NCBI RefSeq assembly: GCF_000974445.1
Contig: NZ_BBOJ01000017.1
Location: forward strand, 300,409-364,408
Direction of reading: 5' to 3'
Source of the DNA: Lentzea aerocolonigenes
Lineage (GTDB): Bacteria > Actinomycetota > Actinomycetes > Mycobacteriales > Pseudonocardiaceae
Length of the DNA stretch: 64,000 bases
The notes below the pieces were generated by a model. It was not told the origin of the DNA, did no database searches, and was given only the letters and a program-made list of their open reading frames with translations. Position numbers and translations under genes: made by a program. This document shows positions 51,131 to 62,317 of the stretch, piece by piece (the stretch's first letter is position 1; each line of letters opens with the position of its first letter).

Positions 51131-52375
51131 ATGAGCACGACCACGACCGAGGACACAGGCCGTTTCGCCTGGTTCCGCAGTCTCGGCCAGAAGGGCAGGC
51201 GCGCGTTCATCGGCGCGTTCGGCGGCTACGGGCTGGACTCGTACGACTACTGGGTCCTGCCCCTGAGCCTGGTCGCGATCACCGGCTACTTCGGCCTCAC
51301 CAAGGCCGAAGCCGGGCTGCTGGGCACGAGCACGCTGCTGATGAGCGCCATCGGCGGCGCGGTGGCGGGCATCATGGCCGACCGGTTCGGCCGTTCCAAA
51401 ACGCTGATCATCACGGTGGCGGCGTACGCGTTCTTCACCGTGCTGTGCGGTTTCGCGACGAGCTACGAGACGTTGCTCATCTTCCGCGCCCTGCAGGGCC
51501 TGGGCTTCGGCGGCGAGTGGGCGGCCGGCGCGATCCTCGTGGCCGAGTACTGCAAGCCGAAGTACCGCGGGCGCACCGTCGCGTTCATCCAGAGCGCCTG
51601 GGCGGTCGGCTGGGGGCTCGCCGTCATCATCAACACCCTGGTCGCCTCGCTGGCCGATCCGGCGTGGTCGTGGCGGATCATGTTCTGGACGGGTGCGCTG
51701 CCCGCGATCCTCATCTTCTACGTGCGCCGCAACGTCGACGACGCGCCGGAGACGAAGGAGCAGCCCAAGGAGAGCGGCACCTTCCCCAAGATCTTCCAGG
51801 GCGGCATCCTCAAGACCACGCTGTTCGCCGCGCTGCTCGCGACCGGTGTCCAGGGCGGCTACTACACGCTCGCCACGTGGCTGCCGGCGTTCCTGCAGAC
51901 CGGGCGCGGGCTCACGATCATCGGTACCGGCGGCTACCTCGCGTTCCTCATCACCGGTGCGTGGATCGGGTACGTCAGCGGCGGTTATCTGACGGACTAC
52001 CTGGGGCGCAAGAAGACCTTCACGCTGTTCGCGGTCGCCAGTGCGCTGCTCATCGTCGCGTACACGCAGATTCCCAACGGTGCCAACACGTTGGTCATGT
52101 TCCTCGGCTTCCCGCTCGGGTTCTGCATGAGCGCGATCTTCAGCGGCTTCGGCAGCTACCTGTCCGAGCTCTACCCGACGCGCCTGCGCGGCACCGGGCA
52201 GGGCTTCACCTACAACTTCGGGCGCGCGTTCGGTGCGCTGTTCCCCGGCGCGGTCGGGTTCATGGCGGACAAACTGGGCATCGGCGGTGCCATGCTGTTC
52301 GGGGCGGCGGCGTACGGGATCGCGGTCATCGCGCTGTTCTGGCTGCCGGAGACGGTGAACAAGGAGCTGGAATGA
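51131..52375 (+). CDS. MFS transporter (metabolite:H+ symporter type)
   Basis: 414 residues with twelve predicted membrane helices. Signature motifs are ADRFGRSKTLI (motif A) and its second copy TDYLGRKKTF, plus RALQGLGFGGEWAAG. This is the sugar/aromatic acid transporter branch (AAHS/SHS-like). It overlaps the following DUF1445 gene by 4 bp, suggesting that the two act on one substrate. A perfect palindrome upstream suggests regulation by a distant GntR protein. Confidence 0.9.
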   Translation: MSTTTTEDTGRFAWFRSLGQKGRRAFIGAFGGYGLDSYDYWVLPLSLVAITGYFGLTKAEAGLLGTSTLLMSAIGGAVAGIMADRFGRSKTLIITVAAYAFFTVLCGFATSYETLLIFRALQGLGFGGEWAAGAILVAEYCKPKYRGRTVAFIQSAWAVGWGLAVIINTLVASLADPAWSWRIMFWTGALPAILIFYVRRNVDDAPETKEQPKESGTFPKIFQGGILKTTLFAALLATGVQGGYYTLATWLPAFLQTGRGLTIIGTGGYLAFLITGAWIGYVSGGYLTDYLGRKKTFTLFAVASALLIVAYTQIPNGANTLVMFLGFPLGFCMSAIFSGFGSYLSELYPTRLRGTGQGFTYNFGRAFGALFPGAVGFMADKLGIGGAMLFGAAAYGIAVIALFWLPETVNKELE

Positions 52376-53094
52376 CGACTGCGGGCCAAGCACCGGGACA
52401 GGCGCAGGCGAACCTGATCGCCATCCCCAAGGACTGGGCGTACGACTTCCTCCTCTTCACCCACCGCAACCCCAAGCCGTGCCCGGTGCTCGACGTGCTG
52501 GACGCCGGTGAGACGGTCAGCGCGCTCAAGCAGGACGCGGACGTGCGCACCCACGCGCCGCGGTACCGGATCTGGGAGAACGGCGAGCTCGTGGCAGAAC
52601 CCGAGAACGCCACCGAGTACTGGCGCGACGACCTGGTGACGTTCCTGATCGGGTGCAGCTTCACGTTCGAGACCGCACTGGAGAGCGCGGGAGTGCCGCT
52701 GAGGCACGTGGATCAGCAGAAGAACGTCTCAATGTTCGTCACGGACGTCCAGTGCCGGCCCGCCGGCCGGCTGCACGGGCCGATGGTCGTGTCGATGCGG
52801 TGGATTCCGGAGTCCCTTGTGGACATCGCACACAAGGTCACGGCGCTGATGCCGTCGGTGCACGGTGCCCCCGTGGGCGCGGGCGATCCGCGGATGCTCG
52901 GGATCAGCAACATCGACGAACCGGACTTCGGCGACGCCGTCGAGCACGAACCCGGTGACGTGCCGGTGTTCTGGGCGTGCGGCGTGACCCCGCAGGCGGT
53001 GCTGATGAAGTCGAAACCGCCGTTCGCGATCACGCACGCGCCGGGTCAGATGTTCGTGACCGACATGCCGGACTTCGCCTACCGCGTCGGATGA
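52372..53094 (+). CDS. DUF1445 putative hydro-lyase
   Basis: 240 residues from the ATG at 52372. It is a DUF1445 (putative hydro-lyase/D-glutamate cyclase N-terminal) protein; recognisable parts are DVRTHAPRYRIWENGELV, FLIGCSFTFETALESAGVPLRH and SMFVTDVQCRPAGRLHGPMVVSMR. The related mammalian domain helps convert D-glutamate to 5-oxoproline. The reaction here is unproven, but linkage to a transporter suggests catabolism of an imported organic acid. It ends at a hairpin shared with DUF2567. Confidence 0.87.
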   Translation: MTTAGQAPGQAQANLIAIPKDWAYDFLLFTHRNPKPCPVLDVLDAGETVSALKQDADVRTHAPRYRIWENGELVAEPENATEYWRDDLVTFLIGCSFTFETALESAGVPLRHVDQQKNVSMFVTDVQCRPAGRLHGPMVVSMRWIPESLVDIAHKVTALMPSVHGAPVGAGDPRMLGISNIDEPDFGDAVEHEPGDVPVFWACGVTPQAVLMKSKPPFAITHAPGQMFVTDMPDFAYRVG

Positions 53095-53099
53095 GCAGA

Positions 53100-53127
53100 G
53101 GACGGCGCCTCAGCCGAGGCGCCGTCC
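53100..53127. terminator. bidirectional terminator
   Basis: GGACGGCGCCTC (53100-53111) and GAGGCGCCGTCC (53116-53127) form a perfect 12-bp stem with a 4-nt loop. It lies between convergent genes and overlaps the stop codon of the DUF2567 gene, so it can end transcription in both directions. Confidence 0.8.
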
Positions 53128-53700
53128 CAGGTCGTCGAGACCGTTCCACGCCGCACAGCAGCCGTACGCCAGCGCGGCCGCCAGCGGCCACGCCAGGATG
53201 CCCCACCACGTCTCCAGAGCGGGCGCCACCAGCAGGGTGTCGTTCGGCTTGATCGTCGACGGCAGCGGGTACCTCCCCGCCGCGAGCGATCCGCCCAGGT
53301 ACTGCGCGAACCACGCCGCCGCGAACGAACCCGCCGTCATCGCGAGCATCACGACCGGCCCGCGCCGCTGCCGCAGCAGCCACACCGCGATGCCGGTGAT
53401 CGCGCCCGCGCCGAGTCCGATCAGCACGAACACCATCAGCGCGTCGAGCCGGTGGTAGCTCTCGACCCCGATCGGGTAGAACTTGTTGTCCTGCGCCGAG
53501 ACGATCTTGAGCTGGGCCGGGGCGAGCCACGCCCAGACGTACGCGGCGGGCAGCCCGAACGCGAACGTCGTCAGCAGCACCACCAGGCCCGGCAGCAGGT
53601 CCCGCTTCACGACCACCTTCGGCCGGGGCCGGACGTAGACGTAGACGTACGGCGGCTCCGGCACGGGTTCGATGCGCACCGGCGCTGCTTTCTCGTCCAT
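53110..53700 (-). CDS. DUF2567-family membrane protein
   Basis: 196 residues with four membrane helices at about 36-58, 87-109, 115-133 and 160-180. An N-terminal Pro/Glu-rich cytoplasmic segment contains the repeat YVYVYVRPRPK. It matches the DUF2567 family and lies just downstream of bioB-bsaP, as the comparable gene does in Mycobacterium. Function is unknown. Confidence 0.82.
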   Translation of the reverse strand: MDEKAAPVRIEPVPEPPYVYVYVRPRPKVVVKRDLLPGLVVLLTTFAFGLPAAYVWAWLAPAQLKIVSAQDNKFYPIGVESYHRLDALMVFVLIGLGAGAITGIAVWLLRQRRGPVVMLAMTAGSFAAAWFAQYLGGSLAAGRYPLPSTIKPNDTLLVAPALETWWGILAWPLAAALAYGCCAAWNGLDDLGRRLG

Positions 53701-53713
53701 TCGCGAGAGGTTA

Positions 53714-53908
53714 CTACCGCCCCGAGGTGATCTCTCCGTGACGGCTGCAGCGCGCCGCCCAACCGTCCGGGGTCACCTGGACGACCATGCGGCGCGCGCA
53801 CTCCGAGCAGTACCGCGGCGGGTCGATCACGGACAGGCGCTGACGGCAGAACGCGTGGTCGCCGTCAGCTTCCTCTTTGCCGCAGAAAGAACAGAACACG
53901 GTCATCAC
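53714..53908 (-). CDS. bsaP: biotin synthase auxiliary protein-like cysteine-rich protein
   Basis: A 64-residue protein with cysteines at 6, 9, 21, 34, 37 and 54 (CSFC, CSEC and others), a pattern suited to an Fe-S or zinc site. It begins 4 bp inside the bioB stop. Small proteins at this position are reported in actinobacteria as BsaP, needed for BioB activity. The identification rests on size, cysteine pattern and position. Confidence 0.8.
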   Translation of the reverse strand: MMTVFCSFCGKEEADGDHAFCRQRLSVIDPPRYCSECARRMVVQVTPDGWAARCSRHGEITSGR

Positions 53909-54921
53909 AGGGTCTGGCTCAACGCCTTGATGGGCATCGACAGCTCTTCCAGCATGTCGAGGTCCTGCTGCGCGGGCCGGCCGAGGTTCGTCAGGTAGTT
54001 GCCGACGATGATCGCGTTGATGCCGCCGAGCATGCCCTGCTTCGCGCCCAGGTCGCCGAACGTGAGCTCACGACCGCCGGCGAACCGCAGGATCGTGCGC
54101 GGCAGGGCCAGCCGGAACGCGCCGACCGTCCGCAGCGCCTCGGCACCCTCGACGACCGGGTAGTTCTCGTACGGCGTGCCGGGGTTCGGGATGAGGAAGT
54201 TCAGCGGGACCTCGTCCGGCTCCAGCTCGGCCAGCTGCACGGCGAACTCCGCGCGCTGCGCCAGCGACTCGCCCATGCCGATGATGCCTCCGCAGCAGAC
54301 CTCCATGCCGGCGTCGCGGATCATCCTCAACGTGTCCCAGCGCTCCTCCCAGGAGTGCGTGGTGACGACGTTCGGGAAGTGCGAGCGGGCCGTCTCGAGG
54401 TTGTGGTTGTAGCGGTGCACGCCCATCGCCACGAGCTCGTCGACCTGCTCCTGCGTGAGCATGCCGAGCGAGCAGGCGATCTGGATGTCGTTGCCGTCCT
54501 CGCGGATGGCCTTGATGCCGTCGCGCACCTGCGAGAGCAGCCGCTTGTCCGGGCCGCGCACGGCCGCGACGATGCAGAACTCGGTCGCGCCGGTGTCACG
54601 GGTCTGCCTGGCCGCGCGGACCAGGCCGGGGATGTCCAGCCACGCCGAGCGCACGGGCGACGGGAACTGGCCCGACTGCGAGCAGAAGTGGCAGTCCTCC
54701 GGGCAGCCGCCGGTCTTCAGCGAGACGATGCCCTCGACCTCGACCTCGGGGCCGCACCAGCGCTCACGCACCTCGTGCGCCAGCGCCAGGAGCTCGGGGA
54801 TCCGGTCGTCAGGCAGCTCGAGCACCTTGAGCACCTGAGCTTCGGACAGTCCGACACCTCGTTCGAGCACCTGCTCACGAGCCTCGTCGAGCACGTCGAT
54901 CTGTTCCGGAGCTGCGGTCAC
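53905..54921 (-). CDS. bioB: biotin synthase
   Basis: 338 residues from the GTG at 54921, after GGAGGAGG; a longer frame upstream is not supported. It is a radical SAM enzyme that inserts sulfur into dethiobiotin. The [4Fe-4S] motif is CPEDCHFCSQS, and the [2Fe-2S]/substrate residues AACSLG-like IACSLGML, YNHNLET, CCGGIIGMGES and GRE are present. It overlaps bsaP by 4 bp. A short inverted repeat lies 42 bp upstream. Confidence 0.97.
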   Translation of the reverse strand: MTAAPEQIDVLDEAREQVLERGVGLSEAQVLKVLELPDDRIPELLALAHEVRERWCGPEVEVEGIVSLKTGGCPEDCHFCSQSGQFPSPVRSAWLDIPGLVRAARQTRDTGATEFCIVAAVRGPDKRLLSQVRDGIKAIREDGNDIQIACSLGMLTQEQVDELVAMGVHRYNHNLETARSHFPNVVTTHSWEERWDTLRMIRDAGMEVCCGGIIGMGESLAQRAEFAVQLAELEPDEVPLNFLIPNPGTPYENYPVVEGAEALRTVGAFRLALPRTILRFAGGRELTFGDLGAKQGMLGGINAIIVGNYLTNLGRPAQQDLDMLEELSMPIKALSQTL

Positions 54922-54962
54922 GGTCTCTCCTCCTCCTGTGGCCTGGCGAGCAGTCTGCCTCA

Positions 54963-54975
54963 CTGAATCCTTCAG
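54963..54975. promoter_or_regulatory. short palindrome upstream of bioB
   Basis: CTGAA-TCC-TTCAG, 5+3+5 bp, sits between bioD and bioB. The N3 spacing equals that of BioQ boxes, but the half-sites lack the AAC/GTT core. It may be a weak or unrelated operator. Confidence 0.35.
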
Positions 54976-54991
54976 CGTGGAGCGATGTAGG

Positions 54992-55717
54992 TCACTGGAC
55001 CGCGAACTGAGCCGCGAACGTCTCCGGGTCGAACTCACCGCCGAACCAGGGCGAAAACGATCTCTTGGCGACCGACAGGAAGTCCACGGAACCGAGCTTC
55101 GTCACACCGTGGGGCAGCGCTCCGAGCAACGGGCCACCCGCCGCGTCGGGCAGATCGGCCAGGTTCGTCAGCGAGGCGAGGTCCGGGTGCAACGGCCAGC
55201 TGCCGACGACGACGCCGAGCGACTCGATGCCCCGCCGTTGCAGCGCCTCGGCCGTCAGCGCGGTCGCGTTCAACGTGCCCAGCCCCGCCTGCGCCACGAT
55301 CAGCACGGGCGCGTTCACCGCCCACGCGATGTCGGCCAGGGTGGACCCGCTCTCGTCGAACCGCACCAGCAGCCCGCCCGCGCCCTCGACCAGTACCAGG
55401 TCGTGGGTCTCGTCGAGCTCGGTCACGGCTTTGGCGACGTCCGCGGGGTGCACGGTGGCCATCCCCGCGCGTCTGGCCGCGGTGTTCGGCGCCAGCGGGT
55501 CGGGATATCTGGCCAGCTCACGGGTCGTCACGTCGCCCGCCAGCCGCGCCACCTCGGCCACGTCACCCGGCTCGCCCGGCAGCAGACCGGTCTGCGCGGG
55601 CTTCAGCACCGCGACCCGCCGTCCCTCTGCCCTGGCCAGCGCCGCGATGCCCGCGGTGACGGCGGTCTTACCGACCTCGGTCCCGGTTCCGGTGATCACC
55701 AGCACGCTCACAGGCAC
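54992..55717 (-). CDS. bioD: dethiobiotin synthetase
   Basis: 241 residues that carboxylate diaminopelargonic acid to dethiobiotin. The P-loop is ITGTGTEVGKTAV, and VLVEGAGGLLVRF and KPAQTGL are conserved. The start at 55717 is GTG; a second GTG at 55711 is equally possible. It is encoded 70 bp upstream of bioB on the same strand, so the two are probably co-transcribed. Confidence 0.95.
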   Translation of the reverse strand: MPVSVLVITGTGTEVGKTAVTAGIAALARAEGRRVAVLKPAQTGLLPGEPGDVAEVARLAGDVTTRELARYPDPLAPNTAARRAGMATVHPADVAKAVTELDETHDLVLVEGAGGLLVRFDESGSTLADIAWAVNAPVLIVAQAGLGTLNATALTAEALQRRGIESLGVVVGSWPLHPDLASLTNLADLPDAAGGPLLGALPHGVTKLGSVDFLSVAKRSFSPWFGGEFDPETFAAQFAVQ

Positions 55718-55856
55718 TCACCTTAGGCCTTGCCGGGTTCACAGGACCTCACAGGCCGCTCACGGAGTGCACGCGGGGAGCTTTCGTGCGCTTGGAGCGC
55801 ACGCGGGGTCCCCGCGTGCGTCGAGCAACGAGGCGGCGGGCGCATAGGGTGATCCC

Positions 55857-56099
55857 ATGAGTGAGCAACCGATCGTGATGTACGGCGCCGAGTGGTGTGG
55901 CGACTGCCGCCGCGCCAAGTCGTGGCTGACCCGCAACAACGTGCCGTTCACCTACGTCGACGTCGAGAACGACGACGCGGCGCGGGACAAGGCGATCGAG
56001 ATCTCCGGCCGCAAGCAGATCCCCGTCGTCGTGCTCCCGAGCGGCGAGTTCCTGGTCGAGCCGACCGACACTCAGCTCGCCGCCGCAATCACGCCCTGA
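55857..56099 (+). CDS. mycoredoxin-like glutaredoxin
   Basis: 80 residues with a thioredoxin fold and active site CGDC (Cys14-Cys17) in YGAEWCGDCRRAKSWL. This fits actinobacterial mycoredoxins and NrdH/Grx-like proteins that reduce mixed disulfides with mycothiol. The substrate protein is unknown. Its 3' end overlaps bioA by 28 bp in a convergent arrangement. Confidence 0.86.
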   Translation: MSEQPIVMYGAEWCGDCRRAKSWLTRNNVPFTYVDVENDDAARDKAIEISGRKQIPVVVLPSGEFLVEPTDTQLAAAITP

Positions 56100-57328
56100 C
56101 AGATCGTCGCCACGTCGTCGTCCGTGCTGATAAACGGCGGCATCGTGTAGATCAGGTCGCGGAACGGCCGCAGCCACACCCCCGCGTCCACAGCCGCCTT
56201 GGTGGCTCGTGCCATGTCAACGGGCTCATGGAGCTGCACGACACCGATAGCGCCCAGCACGCGCACGTCCCGAACACCGGGCAACGCGCGCGCGGGCGCG
56301 AGTCCGTTCGTCAGCCCGGTTTCGATGCGCTTGACCTCGCGCTTCCAGTCCTGGGACAGCAGCAGGTCGATCGACGCCAGCGACACCGCCGACGCGAGCG
56401 GATTGCCCATGAACGTCGGCCCGTGCGCGAGCACCGGCACCTCGCCCTTGCTGATCCCGTCCGCCACCCGTGACGTGCACAGGGTCGCGGCCATCGACAG
56501 GTAGCCGCCGGTCAGCGACTTGCCGAGGCACATCACGTCCGGGCTCACGTTCGCGTGGTCCGCGGCGAACAGCTCACCAGTGCGGCCGAAGCCCGTGGCG
56601 ATCTCGTCGAACACCAACAGCACGTCGTGCGTGTACGCGAGCTCACGAAGAACGTGCAGGTAACGCGGGTCGTGGAACCGCATACCGCCGGCACCCTGCA
56701 CGACCGGTTCGACGATGATCGCGGCGAGCTCGTGCGCGTGTTGCTCGATGGTGTCGGCTACATGCTGAATGTATGCAGTGTCCAATTCGGCCGGTGGACT
56801 GTCTACAAAAACCTGTTCCGGCAGGATTCCACGCCAGAGCGAATGCATACCGCCTACTGGATCGCACACGGACATGGGCGTGAACGTGTCGCCGTGGTAT
56901 CCACCGCGCCATGTCAACATCCGGCGCTTCTCCGGCCGGCCGAGCGAACGCCAATACTGCATACACATCTTGGCGGCGACCTCGACCGACACCGAGCCGG
57001 AGTCGCACAGGAAGACGTGCTGCAACGGCTCCGGGGTGATCTCGACGAGTTTCGCGGACAACCGGATGGCGGGCTCGTGGGTGAGCCCGCCGAACATCAC
57101 GTGGCTCATCCGGCCGAGCTGCGACGTGACGGCCTCGTCGAGCACCGGGTGCCGGTAGCCGTGGATGGCCGCCCACCACGACGACATGCCGTCCACGAGC
57201 TCCCGGCCGTCCGCCAGCGTCAGCCGGACACCCGAGGCCTCCGAAACGAGCAGCGGTTCCCGGGTGCCCGGCATCGGGCCGTACGGGTGCCAGACGTGCG
57301 CCTGGTCGAGCTTCAGCAGGTCGTCCAC
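56072..57328 (-). CDS. bioA: adenosylmethionine-8-amino-7-oxononanoate aminotransferase
   Basis: 418 residues, a fold-type I PLP enzyme that converts KAPA to DAPA using SAM. The PLP lysine is in MCLGKSLTGGYLSMAATL. The N-terminal HVWHPYGPM, FLCDSGSVSVEVAAKM and FDEIATGFGRTGELFA are typical. It lies 10 bp downstream of a P450 gene on the same strand. No bioF is present in the window, so KAPA must come from an enzyme encoded elsewhere. Confidence 0.96.
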   Translation of the reverse strand: MDDLLKLDQAHVWHPYGPMPGTREPLLVSEASGVRLTLADGRELVDGMSSWWAAIHGYRHPVLDEAVTSQLGRMSHVMFGGLTHEPAIRLSAKLVEITPEPLQHVFLCDSGSVSVEVAAKMCMQYWRSLGRPEKRRMLTWRGGYHGDTFTPMSVCDPVGGMHSLWRGILPEQVFVDSPPAELDTAYIQHVADTIEQHAHELAAIIVEPVVQGAGGMRFHDPRYLHVLRELAYTHDVLLVFDEIATGFGRTGELFAADHANVSPDVMCLGKSLTGGYLSMAATLCTSRVADGISKGEVPVLAHGPTFMGNPLASAVSLASIDLLLSQDWKREVKRIETGLTNGLAPARALPGVRDVRVLGAIGVVQLHEPVDMARATKAAVDAGVWLRPFRDLIYTMPPFISTDDDVATICQGVIAAAS

Positions 57329-57338
57329 GCACCGAACA

Positions 57339-58544
57339 TTAAGCGAGCCGCACCGGCAGGGTGTGCAGACCGCGGATCAGCGTGCTGTCCCGCCACACCA
57401 GCGTCTCCGGCTCGGCGGCCAGCTCCAGCTTCGGGAACCGCGCCAGCAGCTGCGTCAGCGCCACGTCGAACTCCAGCCGGGCCAGCGGCGCGCCCAGGCA
57501 GAAGTGGATACCGTGCCCGAACGCCACGTGCCCCTGCGCCGACCGCGTCACGTCGAGCTGGTCGGCGTTCTCGTACTTCTCCGGATCCCGGTTCGCGGCG
57601 ATCAGCGACACCATCACCAGCTCGTCGGCGGGGATCGTGACGCCGCCCAGCTCCACCGGCTCGGCGGTGTAGCGGAACGTCGCGATGTTCACCGGACCCT
57701 CCAGCCGCAGGAACTCCTCCGTGCTCGCCGGGATCAGCTCCGGGCGGTCCTTGAGGATCTGCAGCTGGTCAGGGTTGCGCAGCAGTGCCAGCACCGCGTT
57801 GCCGATGAGGTTCACCGTCGTCTCGTGGCCCGCCACGAGCAGCAGGAAGGCCATCGACACCAGTTCGGCGTGGTTGAGCCGGTCGCCCGACTCGTCCGCG
57901 TGCACGAGCGCGGAGAAGAACGTGTCGTCCGGTTCCTCGTTCGCGACGCGGTTGACGTGCCCGATCAGGAACTGCGCCATCTTGCCGGAGGCCTCGGCGA
58001 TCTGGTCCGGCGTGCCGTAGGACAGCAGCGTGTTCGACCACTCGCGGAACTCGTCGCGGTTGTCGATCGGGATGCCGAGCAGCTCGCAGATCACCGTGAT
58101 CGGCAGCGGGAACGCGAAGGCCTCCAGCAGGTCGACCTCGTCACCGTCGTTGAGCTTGGCGATGAGCTCGGCGGCGATCTCCTGCACGCGCAGGCGCATC
58201 AGCTCGATCCGCCGGGCCGTGAACGCCTTCGTCACGAACTTGCGCAGCCGGGTGTGGTTCGGCGGATCCATGTTGAGCATGTTCGCCGCGAAGCTGTTGT
58301 CCGGCTGGCGTCGCTCCGCGTCCGGCGGCGAGTGCAGCTCGAAGACGTGTCCCCCGGCCTGCACGTTCTTGCTGATGCGCGGGTCGGTCAGGGCGATCTT
58401 GGCGTCCTCGTAACGAGTCACGAGCCAGACCTTGAGTCCACGCGGCAGGCGGACCTCTCGCACGGGCCCCTCGGCACGCAACTTGTCGTGCACTTCGTGC
58501 GGGTTCTGGACGTAGTCGGCGGGCAACTGGGTGAGTGTCGTCAC
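57339..58544 (-). CDS. cytochrome P450 upstream of bioA (CYP107-like)
   Basis: 401 residues, a complete P450: oxygen motif AGHETT (238-243), ExxR at 277-280, and heme motif FGHGIHFCLGAPLARLE with Cys349. Style is CYP107-like. Bacillus BioI (CYP107H1) cleaves acyl chains to make the pimeloyl precursor of biotin. This gene starts with GTG at 58544, ends 10 bp before bioA and has a BioQ-like palindrome at its start, so a precursor-supplying role is plausible but unproven. A hydroxylase unrelated to biotin remains possible. Confidence 0.93.
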   Translation of the reverse strand: MTTLTQLPADYVQNPHEVHDKLRAEGPVREVRLPRGLKVWLVTRYEDAKIALTDPRISKNVQAGGHVFELHSPPDAERRQPDNSFAANMLNMDPPNHTRLRKFVTKAFTARRIELMRLRVQEIAAELIAKLNDGDEVDLLEAFAFPLPITVICELLGIPIDNRDEFREWSNTLLSYGTPDQIAEASGKMAQFLIGHVNRVANEEPDDTFFSALVHADESGDRLNHAELVSMAFLLLVAGHETTVNLIGNAVLALLRNPDQLQILKDRPELIPASTEEFLRLEGPVNIATFRYTAEPVELGGVTIPADELVMVSLIAANRDPEKYENADQLDVTRSAQGHVAFGHGIHFCLGAPLARLEFDVALTQLLARFPKLELAAEPETLVWRDSTLIRGLHTLPVRLA

Positions 58545-58551
58545 CTCACCC

Positions 58552-58568
58552 AGTTAACCCTGTTAACT
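58552..58568. promoter_or_regulatory. BioQ-like operator of P450-bioA
   Basis: AGTTAAC-CCT-GTTAACT is a perfect 7+3+7 palindrome 8 bp upstream of the P450 start. Its core TTAAC-N3-GTTAA closely resembles the TGAAC-N3-GTTAC box of actinobacterial BioQ. No bioQ gene is in the window. Confidence 0.65.
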
Positions 58569-58572
58569 CATC

Positions 58573-58593
58573 GCTCGCCACTGTTTCGCGAGC
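58573..58593 (-). terminator. weak hairpin after dnaE
   Basis: GCTCGC and GCGAGC form a 6-bp stem with a 9-nt loop in the 58-bp gap between the dnaE stop and the P450. It is too weak to be sure of termination, so read-through from dnaE is possible. Confidence 0.35.
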
Positions 58594-58602
58594 AGTTCTC
58601 AG

Positions 58603-62148
<3,546 letters not shown>

Positions 62149-62317
62149 CGTACCTCCAGGAGATCGAACGGACGCGTGGGAAGGACGCGAATCCGGATCC
62201 GCCAACCCTATCTCGCCGCAGGGCCCACGCCACTCATCGACCCGCGGTCCGCCACCGTGATCTCCAACTTGCCATGCGGTGACGCGGAGATCTTGAGCGG
62301 GAGGTAGCGTTCAATTC
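62149..62317. other. divergent promoter region of dnaE and the HTH/beta protein
   Basis: 169 bp with no gene. It must hold promoters in both directions. I see no strong palindrome here. Confidence 0.5.
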
